Below are positions 24,740 to 33,556 of a stretch of 37,226 nt of DNA, in pieces (the first letter of the stretch is position 1; every line of letters starts with the position of its first letter). Under the pieces are notes generated by a model. The model worked only from the letters and a program-made list of their open reading frames with translations, ran no database searches and was not told the origin of the DNA. Location of the stretch: assembly GCA_014238205.1 (NCBI GenBank), contig JABABM010000025.1:1-37226 (forward strand), written 5' to 3'. The stretch is from Phycisphaerales bacterium. GTDB taxonomy: Bacteria > Planctomycetota > Phycisphaerae > Phycisphaerales > SM1A02. Both the position numbers and the translations under genes were made by a program.

Positions 24740-25795
24740 ATGACCCCACTGCTTCTGAGCATCCTCCTGGCGCTGGCCCCGGCACCGACCACTCCACCTC
24801 CAACGGAACCAGAGCCTGCACAGGAAATGTGGGCCGGGAAACCCCCGATCGAGAAGGCTCGTTCGCTGCTTCCATCCCAGTTCAGCGAGCACCACACCCG
24901 TCACTGGGTCATTCTCTCCGACGCACGGTGGGATACGATTGATCACGTTGGCAAGCACCTGGAAGCGACCTTGCACCAATTCTCCCGGACCTGCAGGCTG
25001 CTGGGCGCAACACGGCCCATGCCCTCGGACCGCATGCTCTGCATCGTGTTCAGCGACCCGGAAGCATTCAGTTCATTTGCACGTGCAGGGGATGACCTCG
25101 AGATCGACCCCGACCGGATCGGCGGCTACTTCTCACCCGACTCGGAATGGATTCTCTTCTACGAACCTCGTGGACTTCCAGAACTGGAATCCGCTCGAAG
25201 GGAACTTGATGAACACGAAGATTCCCTTCCGGACGACGAGGAGGAGGCCCAGGAACAGGCCCGCCGCATCAACGAGCATCGAGATGCCCTCGAAGATCTC
25301 GAGGTGGGCCTTCGAACGTCCCTGGCGGTGCATGAGGCCACGCACCAACTTGCCTGGATCACGGAATTCACTGATCACCGTGGAGGATGGAATCTCTGGA
25401 TGCACGAGGGCTTCGCAACTTCCTTTGAGACCCATGACACCTCGCGTGCCTTCGGACCCACACACGAATCACCTTTCAGGCGAGAACAATTCGTCAAGTC
25501 GATGAATGATGGTCAGCTGATTCCGCTTCAGGAACTGCTTGCAATCAACGGCCTCGAGGACATCGAGCCGGATCGACTGAACGTGGTCTATGCACAGAGT
25601 TATGCCCTGGTTCGTTGGCTCTGGAGGTTCCGTCGAACACAGCTCAATGGCTACATTCGATCCTTGCGTGAAGATCCCGATTACGTCTTTCCCCGGGATC
25701 AACTCAAGGCGTTCGAAGATGCGTTCGGCCCCGTCGAGAAACTCGAACGGCGTTGGCGCAGGGACGAAGACGATCAATGGTGGAGCCGACGCTAG
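24740..25795 (+). CDS. DUF1570-type putative exported metallopeptidase
   Basis: A 351-residue protein that starts with a signal peptide (MTPLLLSILLALAPAP) and a Pro/Thr-rich linker. The zinc motif HEATH (about residues 197-201, in LAVHEATHQLAW) is followed about 25 residues later by a conserved glutamate in LWMHEGFATSFE, the gluzincin arrangement of HExxH plus E. The domain matches DUF1570-like proteins common in planctomycetes, whose substrates are unknown. A charged helical segment (PELESARRELDEHEDSLPDDEEEAQEQ split across about 150-190) lies just before the active site and may be a coiled coil or regulatory arm. The start ATG at 24740 follows a short AGG. The TAG stop shares CTAG with the convergent YihY gene. 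Confidence 0.8.
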   Translation: MTPLLLSILLALAPAPTTPPPTEPEPAQEMWAGKPPIEKARSLLPSQFSEHHTRHWVILSDARWDTIDHVGKHLEATLHQFSRTCRLLGATRPMPSDRMLCIVFSDPEAFSSFARAGDDLEIDPDRIGGYFSPDSEWILFYEPRGLPELESARRELDEHEDSLPDDEEEAQEQARRINEHRDALEDLEVGLRTSLAVHEATHQLAWITEFTDHRGGWNLWMHEGFATSFETHDTSRAFGPTHESPFRREQFVKSMNDGQLIPLQELLAINGLEDIEPDRLNVVYAQSYALVRWLWRFRRTQLNGYIRSLREDPDYVFPRDQLKAFEDAFGPVEKLERRWRRDEDDQWWSRR

Positions 25796-26781
25796 GCTGG
25801 CGACCCGTCCACATCCATGGACGCCTGCTCCTTCGACCTGAGATCTCCAAGCTGCTGGGCAACCATCGTTATCTCAAGTCCATAGAGCACCGACAGCCAC
25901 ATCATGTAGACCCAGAACATGAAGACCGGCACGAATCCGAGGCTGCCTCCCAATGGGCTCGACCTGACGGCGCGATCAACGTAGAGAACAAGCACCCATT
26001 GCCCGAGCACGAGCAGGATCGTCGCCGATGCCGCGCCAAGACTTGCAGGTCGAGCCCTGATGTCCCGTGCCGGTATGGCGCGGTAGCAGAGGCGCAGAAG
26101 CCACCACATGAGTATGAGCGTGATGAGCGTCTGCACCGCAGGAACGACCCATGGCCAGGTACCGACAAGTGCACCAAGTTCATGCACCCCTTGTTCCAGG
26201 AACCATCCCGCGGCGATGACCATGGCTGGCGCCAGGAGGAGCACGCCAAGGTAGACCCAGATCCGTTTTCGAATCCAGCCCCCGGCCGTGGATCGTGTTA
26301 TGAAATTGAAGGTCGTATCAACCTCCTCGATGAGCCGGAATGCGGCATAGATCACGATGATGATGCCCAGCCAGGTAAGTCCCGTGAGGTCTGTTGCCAT
26401 GGCCTCCCTGGCCCGATCAGACACCCACTCTTCCAGGTCGATTGAATTACCCTCTACCCCTTCCGGAATCGAAATCCCCACTTCATCCATGTGGAGCCAC
26501 TCCATGACCTCGTCGATGCTCTTCATGAAGGTCTCTTCGCTGATGAAGGAACGCGTCACGACAACAGTAAGAACCAGGATCGGCAACAGGGAGAAGAGCG
26601 TACGGAAGGTCAGAGCTGCGGCATTGGAGCCTGCCCTGTCTTGACGAAGTTGGTGGTAGGCCGTCACCCAGAGTTGCAGGAGGAATCGGATGAAACGCTG
26701 GCCCCGTGTCAACTCCGCCATGGGCATGACTTCAAGTCGATGAACCAGGTCACGCAGGCGTTGTCGAAGTGGTGCCTTCAT
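25792..26781 (-). CDS. YihY/BrkB family inner-membrane protein
   Basis: A 329-residue membrane protein of the YihY/virulence factor BrkB family (former RNase BN misannotation). The N-terminal cytoplasmic part is followed by about six hydrophobic segments, with the signature DRAGSNAAALTFRTLFSLLP early and FRLIEEVDTTFNFI in the middle. The last segments are LVLYVDRAVRSSP and FVPVFMFWVYMMWLSVLYG. Molecular function is not established for the family. I chose the ATG at 26781 (MKAPLRQRLRDLV). The frame extends to 26919 with other Met codons, but those codons overlap the region just upstream of the divergent rluB start and look non-coding. It is divergent from rluB. Confidence 0.88.
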   Translation of the reverse strand: MKAPLRQRLRDLVHRLEVMPMAELTRGQRFIRFLLQLWVTAYHQLRQDRAGSNAAALTFRTLFSLLPILVLTVVVTRSFISEETFMKSIDEVMEWLHMDEVGISIPEGVEGNSIDLEEWVSDRAREAMATDLTGLTWLGIIIVIYAAFRLIEEVDTTFNFITRSTAGGWIRKRIWVYLGVLLLAPAMVIAAGWFLEQGVHELGALVGTWPWVVPAVQTLITLILMWWLLRLCYRAIPARDIRARPASLGAASATILLVLGQWVLVLYVDRAVRSSPLGGSLGFVPVFMFWVYMMWLSVLYGLEITMVAQQLGDLRSKEQASMDVDGSPA

Positions 26782-26917
26782 GAATTTGTCTTTCAACCAG
26801 GACCCTGTACACGGCTTGGAAAGCCGCCTTGCCACCTGTTTATCGGTTGAATACATGGCATGGATGCAGGGACCCCTGTTCCTGAGAACCATGCCAAGGT
26901 AGCCTATCCGATTCACC

Positions 26918-27844
26918 ATGCCTCATGACGATCAAAACCATGCCTCGGATCCCGGGATTCCGCCATCCCCTCCCCCTCCAATCGATGGTGGCTGGACGAC
27001 GGAACCCGATGCGGAACCCGTCTCGTCCGATTCATTTCAGGATGCAGCCAGGGGTGATCGACTGCAGAAGATTCTTTCCAGTGCCGGTGTCGGATCACGC
27101 AGAGCATGTGAAGAACTGATTCTTGCAGGCGAGGTCCTTGTCAATGGTCACATCGTCAAGACACTCCCTGCATGGGTCGATCCCGCCAGGGACCACATTG
27201 TCGTCTCCGGTCAGAGCGTTCGGACCAATGCCCCACTCGTATACGTGCTGCTGTTCAAGCCGCGGGGTGTGATCTGTACGAATGCACCCCAGGAAGATCG
27301 CCGACGCGCCATCGATCTGGTGCCCCACCCCAAGGGGGTTCGTCTCTTCCCCGTGGGCCGACTTGACGTCGATTCCTCCGGGCTTCTCGTCTTGACGAAC
27401 GACGGTGCACTTGCCGCTCGACTTACGCATCCCCGCTATGGAATCAAGAAGGAATACGAGGTCACCGTTCGTGGAGAACTCACCGACAAGGCACTGAAGC
27501 GACTGCGACGAGGCATGATGCTCGCCGACCGACGAGCACGTGGCCGCGTCCACGTCAAGAAGGCTGTCGCCAGCAAGGTGGAAGTCCTCCACCGTGACCG
27601 TGATCGAACTCGATTGAATATCATTCTGTCTGAAGGGAGAAATCGACAGGTACGGAGAATGATGGCCCGCCTGGGCCATCCAGTCAGGAAGCTTCGCCGT
27701 CTCCGGATCGGGCCCCTGAACCTGAAGGGTCTTCGCCCTGGGCAGTGGCGGGATCTGACACCGTGGGAAGTTGAGCAGCTTCAGGCGGTGTTGAATCGGG
27801 AACCTCGACAAACTCCCCCTCGGAAGAATTCGAAGCAGAAGTAA
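26918..27844 (+). CDS. rluB: RsuA/RluB-family rRNA pseudouridine synthase
   Basis: A 308-residue enzyme that isomerises uridine in rRNA, most like RluB (23S U2605) in length. A low-complexity, proline-rich N-terminal extension (about 1-45) precedes the S4 RNA-binding domain (DRLQKILSSAGVGSRRACEE, about 47-105). The catalytic domain carries the aspartate Asp150 in VGRLDVDSSGLLVLTND. Further motifs are KKEYEVTVRG, GRNRQVRRMMARLGHPV and RLRIGPLNLKGLRPGQW. It ends in a basic tail (PPRKNSKQK). The last 161 bases overlap the 3' end of scpA on the opposite strand and encode part of this conserved C-terminal region. Confidence 0.93.
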   Translation: MPHDDQNHASDPGIPPSPPPPIDGGWTTEPDAEPVSSDSFQDAARGDRLQKILSSAGVGSRRACEELILAGEVLVNGHIVKTLPAWVDPARDHIVVSGQSVRTNAPLVYVLLFKPRGVICTNAPQEDRRRAIDLVPHPKGVRLFPVGRLDVDSSGLLVLTNDGALAARLTHPRYGIKKEYEVTVRGELTDKALKRLRRGMMLADRRARGRVHVKKAVASKVEVLHRDRDRTRLNIILSEGRNRQVRRMMARLGHPVRKLRRLRIGPLNLKGLRPGQWRDLTPWEVEQLQAVLNREPRQTPPRKNSKQK

Positions 27845-28622
27845 GTTCGATCGTAATCGGCTCACCCCACCCTTCCTGGATGCAGTTGACACGGCTGGTC
27901 TTGACCAGTTCCAGCACGGCAAGAAAGAGACCCACTCGCTGGGCCGGTGTCTTGCCTGCAAATGTCTCCTGGAGCACGACCGGCATGCCCTTGCGACGCT
28001 CCAGCCTGTCAATCAGATCTTCCTGGTAGAGCGCAATGGGCGCGTCATCGACCGAAATCATGTGGGAACCGAGTTGATCGAAGTCGATTGCCGCTGCGAT
28101 GCGTTCCCAGGATTCGACCAGGTCCATCAGGTGAAGATCGTCGAGTTCCAGGCCGTCATCCTCCGACTGGAAGACGTCGTCCGAAGGACGAATCCTCGCT
28201 CGTGCACGTCTTGCAAAGGACTCCCTCGCTTCGTCGAGATCCTCTCCTGCCGTTCGGATTCGCTGGTATGTCAGCAGCTGCCTCACCAGTTCCTGGCGAG
28301 GATCGGCCATGGGTTCGTCCTGGCCAGCATCACCTTCCCCATCGGATTCGACCGGGGGTGCCAGTGTCCGGGACTTCAACTCGATGAGGCTTGCCGCCAT
28401 GACGAGAAACTCGCCGGCCTGCTCGATATCGACATCATCAACCTGCTGAAGTACCAGGAGGTACTGGTCGGTGATCGCAGCGATCGGAATATCCTGGATG
28501 TCCACTTCTGCCCGCCGAATGAGGAACAGGAGGAGATCCAGGGGGCCCTCGAAGGCCTCAAGGCTGATTACGTAGTCGTCCTGTGCTGCATGGTGGGATG
28601 TAGTCATATCCGGGGCTTGCAT
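27684..28622 (-). CDS. scpA: Segregation and condensation protein A
   Basis: The kleisin subunit of the bacterial SMC-ScpAB condensin, needed for chromosome segregation. In about 312 residues it shows the N-terminal SMC-neck-binding region with FEGPLDLLLFLIRRAEVDI and the QYLLVLQQ helix. A Glu/Asp-rich middle follows, then the C-terminal winged helix with FAGKTPAQRVGLFLAVLELV. The last 53 residues or so (from about SNSSEGEFVEV to SGDGEAS) extend beyond the usual core, are rich in Ser, Gly, Pro and Glu, and lie antisense to rluB. scpB is not visible. The start is uncertain: ATG at 28622 or 28607, neither with a good ribosome binding site. A TTG at 28649 is also in frame. Confidence 0.9.
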   Translation of the reverse strand: MQAPDMTTSHHAAQDDYVISLEAFEGPLDLLLFLIRRAEVDIQDIPIAAITDQYLLVLQQVDDVDIEQAGEFLVMAASLIELKSRTLAPPVESDGEGDAGQDEPMADPRQELVRQLLTYQRIRTAGEDLDEARESFARRARARIRPSDDVFQSEDDGLELDDLHLMDLVESWERIAAAIDFDQLGSHMISVDDAPIALYQEDLIDRLERRKGMPVVLQETFAGKTPAQRVGLFLAVLELVKTSRVNCIQEGWGEPITIELTSASNSSEGEFVEVPDSTPPEAAQLPTVSDPATAQGEDPSGSGARSGDGEAS

Positions 28623-28694
28623 CGTCGAAGTCGGCCTGCGGGGGTACAATATGCACGCTGGTGCGGCATTCCCTCGGCAGCATCATACTCCACG

Positions 28695-29759
28695 ATGAGC
28701 GTCCAACCATCCAAATCGACGTCGCAAGGCAATGCAGTCTCCCCGGGAGGCGAAGAGGCTCGCTTTCTTGCGGAAGTCCTCCGTTGCGAGGCGGAAGCAA
28801 TCGAACATATCGCCAATGGGATCACGGCCTCGACTCCTGGAGGCGAAGCTGCTCACTGGTGCCAGGCGGTCAAGTTGATCGCCGACTGCACCGGGCACGT
28901 CGTCGTCAGTGGAATGGGCAAATCCGGACTCATCGGTGCAAAGATTTCGGCCACGTTCAGCAGCCTTGGCATCCCTTCGCATGTCGTGCATCCCGCGGAA
29001 GCCGTCCATGGAGATCTTGGTCGCATTCGAAAGGATGATGTCGTTCTCCTCCTGAGTTACTCGGGAACGACGGACGAAGTTCTGAACCTCGCGGCCATCC
29101 TGAAAGCTGATGGAGTCGGCCGTGTCGGGATCTCCTGCAATCACGACACGCACCTTGCAAAACTATGTGACGCCCACCTCGCCCTTGGCGACCTGGAGGA
29201 AGCGGGACCTGTCGGGCTTGCGCCGACCGCCTCAACGACTGCAACACTTGCCTGCGGCGACGCATTGGCACTGGCCGCGTCAAAGCGGCTGGATTTTTCC
29301 GAAGAGGATTTCCATCGCCACCATCCCGGCGGGATGCTTGGTGCCGGGCTTCGTCATGTTTCGGACGTGATGCGGTTCAGGGCAGGAGAAGAACTGCCCG
29401 TCGTTTCACATGACCTCACCGTCGAGGAAGCCCTGGCCGTTGCATGGAATGAAAGCAGTGATCTCAGGCGGGCAGGTGCCATCATTCTCGTTGATGATCA
29501 GGGCCTGCTCAGCGGCATCTTTACCGATGGGGACCTTCGCCGCCTTGTCATGAATGACCGGGGGGCACTTGCACAACCAATCAGCAATGTCATGACCAGG
29601 CACCCGAGAAACCTGCTTGAGAGTGATCGTGTACGAGACGCCCGGCAACTGGTCGCGGAGCACCGGATCGATGAGATTCCCGTTGTTGATGCCGAGGGTC
29701 ACCCCGTGGGCCTCGTGGACGTCCAGGACTTGATCACGATGAAGATCGTGCAGGAGTAA
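28695..29759 (+). CDS. kdsD: Arabinose-5-phosphate isomerase (KpsF/GutQ family)
   Basis: Interconverts ribulose-5-phosphate and arabinose-5-phosphate, the first step of Kdo synthesis. The 354 residues comprise a SIS isomerase domain (VVVSGMGKSGLIGAK, HPAEAVHGDLGRI, VLLLSYSGTTDEVLNL, PTASTTATLACGDALAL and FHRHHPGGMLG) and a tandem CBS pair (about 230-350) including AIILVDDQGLLSGIFTDGD and DEIPVVDAEGHPVGLVD. Length and layout match KdsD/KpsF with full-length CBS domains. The ATG at 28695 opens with SVQPSKST; the frame is open far upstream, but that part lies antisense to scpA. kdsC follows after 68 bases. Confidence 0.94.
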   Translation: MSVQPSKSTSQGNAVSPGGEEARFLAEVLRCEAEAIEHIANGITASTPGGEAAHWCQAVKLIADCTGHVVVSGMGKSGLIGAKISATFSSLGIPSHVVHPAEAVHGDLGRIRKDDVVLLLSYSGTTDEVLNLAAILKADGVGRVGISCNHDTHLAKLCDAHLALGDLEEAGPVGLAPTASTTATLACGDALALAASKRLDFSEEDFHRHHPGGMLGAGLRHVSDVMRFRAGEELPVVSHDLTVEEALAVAWNESSDLRRAGAIILVDDQGLLSGIFTDGDLRRLVMNDRGALAQPISNVMTRHPRNLLESDRVRDARQLVAEHRIDEIPVVDAEGHPVGLVDVQDLITMKIVQE

Positions 29760-29827
29760 CAGGGACCTTGATGCCCGTAACTCAACCCTCGCGTACACTG
29801 TTCACCAACTGACTGGAGGCCCCCGGG

Positions 29828-30370
29828 ATGGATCCTGAACGTGCTGCCTCAATTCGGCTGCTCTGCCTTGATGTTGATGGAGTCTTGACTGACGGTCGCA
29901 TCATTCTTGATGGAGATGGCTGCGAATCGAAGGTCTTCCATGTCCATGACGGCATGGGCATTCGACTCTGGCAGGATGCCGGGCACGCTGTTGCAATCAT
30001 TACCAGCAGAAGCAGCCAGGCTGTCAGCACCCGTGCGACAGAACTGGGCATCACCCATCTCCACCAGGGAGTGGAAAACAAGTACGAGGCCCTTCAACAG
30101 GTCCTCAAGGACACCGGGATGGCGTCCTCTGAAACAGCAGCTGTCGGTGATGACCTTGCCGATCTTCCCATGCTTGCGTCCGTCGGCTTTCCAGTCGCCG
30201 TTGCGAATGCGGTGGCGGAGGTCAAGTCGACTGCAATACATGTAACAATGAACAGTGGCGGTGAAGGTGCCATTCGTGAACTCATCGAGGATCTCCTGCG
30301 AATCCAGGGGAGATGGGATGCCCTCGTTGAGGCTCGAATGAACAAGGCACTGCCCCTCCAGGAGCACTGA
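29828..30370 (+). CDS. kdsC: 3-deoxy-D-manno-octulosonate-8-phosphate phosphatase
   Basis: A HAD-family type C0 phosphatase that removes phosphate from Kdo-8-phosphate to release Kdo. The 180 residues are the normal length for KdsC, which lacks a cap domain and works as a tetramer. The nucleophile and acid aspartates are Asp15 and Asp17 in LCLDVDGVLTDG. Later motifs are ITSRSSQAV (Ser), GVENKYEALQ (Lys) and AAVGDDLADLPML (Mg-binding Asp pair). The ATG at 29828 has GGAGG about 9 bases upstream. The next gene starts three bases after the stop, so the two are one transcription unit. Confidence 0.95.
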   Translation: MDPERAASIRLLCLDVDGVLTDGRIILDGDGCESKVFHVHDGMGIRLWQDAGHAVAIITSRSSQAVSTRATELGITHLHQGVENKYEALQQVLKDTGMASSETAAVGDDLADLPMLASVGFPVAVANAVAEVKSTAIHVTMNSGGEGAIRELIEDLLRIQGRWDALVEARMNKALPLQEH

Positions 30371-30373
30371 ACA

Positions 30374-33300
30374 ATGGCCGACCAGGGACGATTGCGACGA
30401 ATGCTCCTCATTGGAGAAAAGGGAGAACGGGGGGCAAGCCTTCCGATTCGCCTGACACTGATGGGCATTGTGGTAGCTGGAGTGCTCCTTGGCATTGTCC
30501 TCGCCCTTGACACCGACCGCCCTGTTGAAACAAGGGAGATGAGCGAGATCGATGTCACCGATCTCATCGGACCCACCGCCCTCGTGGACAGTGGCTCCAC
30601 GGACATGCTCGATCCAAAAATGCAACTGGACCTCCCGGGGGGAGGCTGGATCCAGATTGCAGACAAGCGGGGAAATCCATCTCAACAATATCGCTGTGAG
30701 CATCTGGACCCGAACCCCCCCCATCTCCCTGCACACTGGATCGACATGACACGGCCGCAAGTGGAACTGTTCCTTGACAATGGCCGGCTGATGACCATCG
30801 AGGGAGACAAGGCGGAGACATACGCTCCCAACAGGGCGCTTGAAAAGGGCTGGATCACGGGCAATGTGAAGATCAACCTCTATGAACCCGTCGATGGCGA
30901 CACCGCCAACCCGGCCGTGGATCCCCCGAGCATGGAGATGCGACCCGAGCGAGTCGCCTTCGACAACTACCTTGGCAAGATCACCTGCAAGGGACGTATC
31001 GAGGTCTACACCCCAACCGAGGAGATGGTGGGATTCGACATGGAGGTGCTCTTGGACGACGCCACCGACCGGGTGAATTACATGCGGATCATGGAACTCG
31101 ACTATCTCCTCATTCGCCCTGATTCACAGGCCCTGGCATTGCAGACTGCCCCGGAGTGGCCACGACGTACCACGATGGCCAACCCTCCCGTTCACGGCAG
31201 GAACCGATCTTCATCCTTCATCCCTGTTGCCATGCAGAGACAGGACAAGGGCCCTGCAAGCGCCAGCCTGGACATTGATTTCTATACGCTGACGCTTCGT
31301 GAAAATGTTCGAATCCTGCAGGGGGACGCACGCGGAGGTCGAACCGTCACGGGCAATCAACTGGACGTGACGTTTTCCTTCAAGCAGACCAGGGAGGGCA
31401 AGTCGCTGGTCATGGCATCTCCATTCACCCAGCCACGTCCGCTTCTCCACCCACAGCCACACTGGATCGAACTGGTGGCGGCAGCAACGCTGGGTCATGG
31501 AAACGCCCCCTCCGTTGGTCCGGAGGACACCCTTGTCACTTGTGACGATGGAATGATCATGGTTCCAGCCAGCGAGTCCAACATGGTTCTTGAAGATCCA
31601 GATGACACCCTGGCTGAACTGCAAGGCACTCCAGTCTTCATCATCGATGCCGGTGAACAGACGGAGATCACCTGCGATCGTCTCCTGTACCACGGCCTGG
31701 AGGATCGCTTCGACCTGTATGCCGAAGAAGGCCGCGAGGTCATTCTGGAAGATCCAAGACTCCGCGCCAGTGGTACGCACATGTGGGTAACACAGGAAAC
31801 CGGCCACGGAGGATTCGTGAATGCCGGAACCATTTCGGTCCTTGATCGTGAACAGGTCACCCTGACAAACGTCTCCGTCCTCGCCCCCGCTGCAAATACC
31901 TCGATAAGCCTTGAAGATCAGACCGACACCACTCCTCGAAAGAGCGAACTGGACATCACATGGACCGAGGGCGTGGACATCTCCTTCGACTCCTCCGATA
32001 CCTCCGATGATCCATCAATCCAGGACATCATCTTCAGAGGCAACGTGGACGTCGTCTCGCCGGACGGGCTCTTTTCCAGCAACTGGATGCAGATGTTCTT
32101 CGAGAAGGACGAGAATCAGAAGGCGGCCCCAGCCCGACTCCTTGCGCGTGACAAAGTCAGGGCGAAGAATGATGACCAGACCATCTGGGCCGATGATCTT
32201 GAGGTGACATTCGTCGTCGAAGCTGTTGACGGGGAATCGCCCGAGGAAGAAACCGGCTCACGCTCACTCATGGGAAGTGGAACGCGAGTAAAGGATGTCC
32301 TCGCCAACGGAGACGTCCAGGTACTCATGTCCGATGGCGCTCGCGTGTTTGCCGATCACCTGGTCGCAGACGCCAAGCAGGAACAGGTTGTCCTTACAGG
32401 GGATGATGTCGTGATCGCCCGTGATGACATGCTCATCGACCATGGCCGCCATGTTGAACTGGAACGTCGAAATGGCACGGCAACCTGGATCGGTCCCGGG
32501 CAGGCCAGACTCCTTACCCGCCCACTTGACCTTTCCGCGGATCAACGCATCGAACGCCCCGAGGTTCCACGACCGGTACCCGGAGAAGATTCATCCGTCA
32601 CGATGCGGGCGAGGTGGAACACGTCCATGGAGTACGACAGCAGGTTCAACGAAGGTGCAGGATCCATTGAACTTGATGGAGATGTCGCGGTCGTAGCGCA
32701 ACCCAAGCCGCATGAACTCGATCGACTCGAGGGGCAGAACATGGTTCTCCAGTTCGCCAACGCAAGGAAGGTCGACTCGGATTCACTCTCCTCGAGCCTC
32801 AAGAAGAACCAGGAAGACGATCCGTTCGACATCGAGAGCAGCTCGCGGGTTCTCGAGACACTCATAGCCCGTGGCGATGCAAAGCTCGAACAGCGGACAT
32901 GGCCCGATGAACACAGGGACAGTATTCCAAACGTGTTCTACATCGCGGCAAAGCACATTACCTGGAACGACCTCGAAACCAGCGCCGAGGTGATCGGCAA
33001 CGGCGAACTGGTCCTTCGTGAAGCTCCTCCGGTCGATGGCACCCTCCCCGAGTCGGGCCTCTTCAAGGGACCGGGAATTTCCCGGTTCATCTGGACGCGG
33101 CGGCTGGACATGGTCCAGGATGAATCTGGGGGGTTCAACATCGACATGGATGGAGATGTCGAGGGCCTGTACAAGGGCCTGGAAGAAAGTGACACCGCGA
33201 CCATCACCGCCCAGCAAGTCAAGGCGGTAACCTCCCCGGCAGAGCGAGGCACTGACAAGAAAGACTCCGATGACGGGGTCCTGGATCTCGGGCGTGACAT

Positions 33301-33553
33301 GGAGATCCAGAGGCTCTTCGCCGAGGGAAGCGTGTATATCAGCACGCCCAGGAGACGGGTCGACTGCAACTTCTTCGACTACAACCTTTCAACCGGCCTT
33401 GCGAAGATCGATTCAGCACCGGGTCGAACCGTCTCGATCCTGACCGAGGGATCCCCGACTCCGGTCAGGGCTGGCAGCGTGCTGTGGAACATGGACCCGG
33501 CAATCGACACCATTACCATTACGAACGCCAGGGGTGGCGCGGTCAACCCCTGA
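30374..33553 (+). CDS. Large LptC/LptA (OstA-like) envelope protein, 1059 aa
   Basis: A membrane-anchored periplasmic protein with a single N-terminal hydrophobic segment (about residues 24-45, IRLTLMGIVVAGVLLGIVLAL) after a short basic cytoplasmic stretch. Position directly after kdsD-kdsC, where proteobacteria encode lptC and lptA, together with the repeat style identifies it as LptC/OstA-like. The recurrent unit is a beta-strand pair in which a GNV or GDV turn is followed by a statement that a term is written or removed: GNVKINLYEP (about 162), KGRIEVYTP (206), LRENVRILQGDARGG (306), DIIFRGNVDVVSPDG (549), NGDVQVLMSDGARVFADHL (643), ELDGDVAVVAQPK (764), RGDAKLEQRTW (833) and AEGSVYISTPRRRVDC (979). 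LptA and LptC are normally under 200 residues each, so this is several times longer. It may form a whole bridge across the periplasm; this is inference. ATG 30374 has GGAG nine bases upstream. Confidence 0.78.
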   Translation: MADQGRLRRMLLIGEKGERGASLPIRLTLMGIVVAGVLLGIVLALDTDRPVETREMSEIDVTDLIGPTALVDSGSTDMLDPKMQLDLPGGGWIQIADKRGNPSQQYRCEHLDPNPPHLPAHWIDMTRPQVELFLDNGRLMTIEGDKAETYAPNRALEKGWITGNVKINLYEPVDGDTANPAVDPPSMEMRPERVAFDNYLGKITCKGRIEVYTPTEEMVGFDMEVLLDDATDRVNYMRIMELDYLLIRPDSQALALQTAPEWPRRTTMANPPVHGRNRSSSFIPVAMQRQDKGPASASLDIDFYTLTLRENVRILQGDARGGRTVTGNQLDVTFSFKQTREGKSLVMASPFTQPRPLLHPQPHWIELVAAATLGHGNAPSVGPEDTLVTCDDGMIMVPASESNMVLEDPDDTLAELQGTPVFIIDAGEQTEITCDRLLYHGLEDRFDLYAEEGREVILEDPRLRASGTHMWVTQETGHGGFVNAGTISVLDREQVTLTNVSVLAPAANTSISLEDQTDTTPRKSELDITWTEGVDISFDSSDTSDDPSIQDIIFRGNVDVVSPDGLFSSNWMQMFFEKDENQKAAPARLLARDKVRAKNDDQTIWADDLEVTFVVEAVDGESPEEETGSRSLMGSGTRVKDVLANGDVQVLMSDGARVFADHLVADAKQEQVVLTGDDVVIARDDMLIDHGRHVELERRNGTATWIGPGQARLLTRPLDLSADQRIERPEVPRPVPGEDSSVTMRARWNTSMEYDSRFNEGAGSIELDGDVAVVAQPKPHELDRLEGQNMVLQFANARKVDSDSLSSSLKKNQEDDPFDIESSSRVLETLIARGDAKLEQRTWPDEHRDSIPNVFYIAAKHITWNDLETSAEVIGNGELVLREAPPVDGTLPESGLFKGPGISRFIWTRRLDMVQDESGGFNIDMDGDVEGLYKGLEESDTATITAQQVKAVTSPAERGTDKKDSDDGVLDLGRDMEIQRLFAEGSVYISTPRRRVDCNFFDYNLSTGLAKIDSAPGRTVSILTEGSPTPVRAGSVLWNMDPAIDTITITNARGGAVNP

Positions 33554-33556
33554 ACC

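Noticed and set aside
28062..28694. Upstream open extension of the kdsD frame
   Set aside because: Antisense to scpA and without coding character; the SIS domain fits a start at 28695.
29849..30760. 303-codon antisense open frame across kdsC and the LptC-like gene
   Set aside because: No domain pattern, and it covers two genes with clear motifs on the plus strand.
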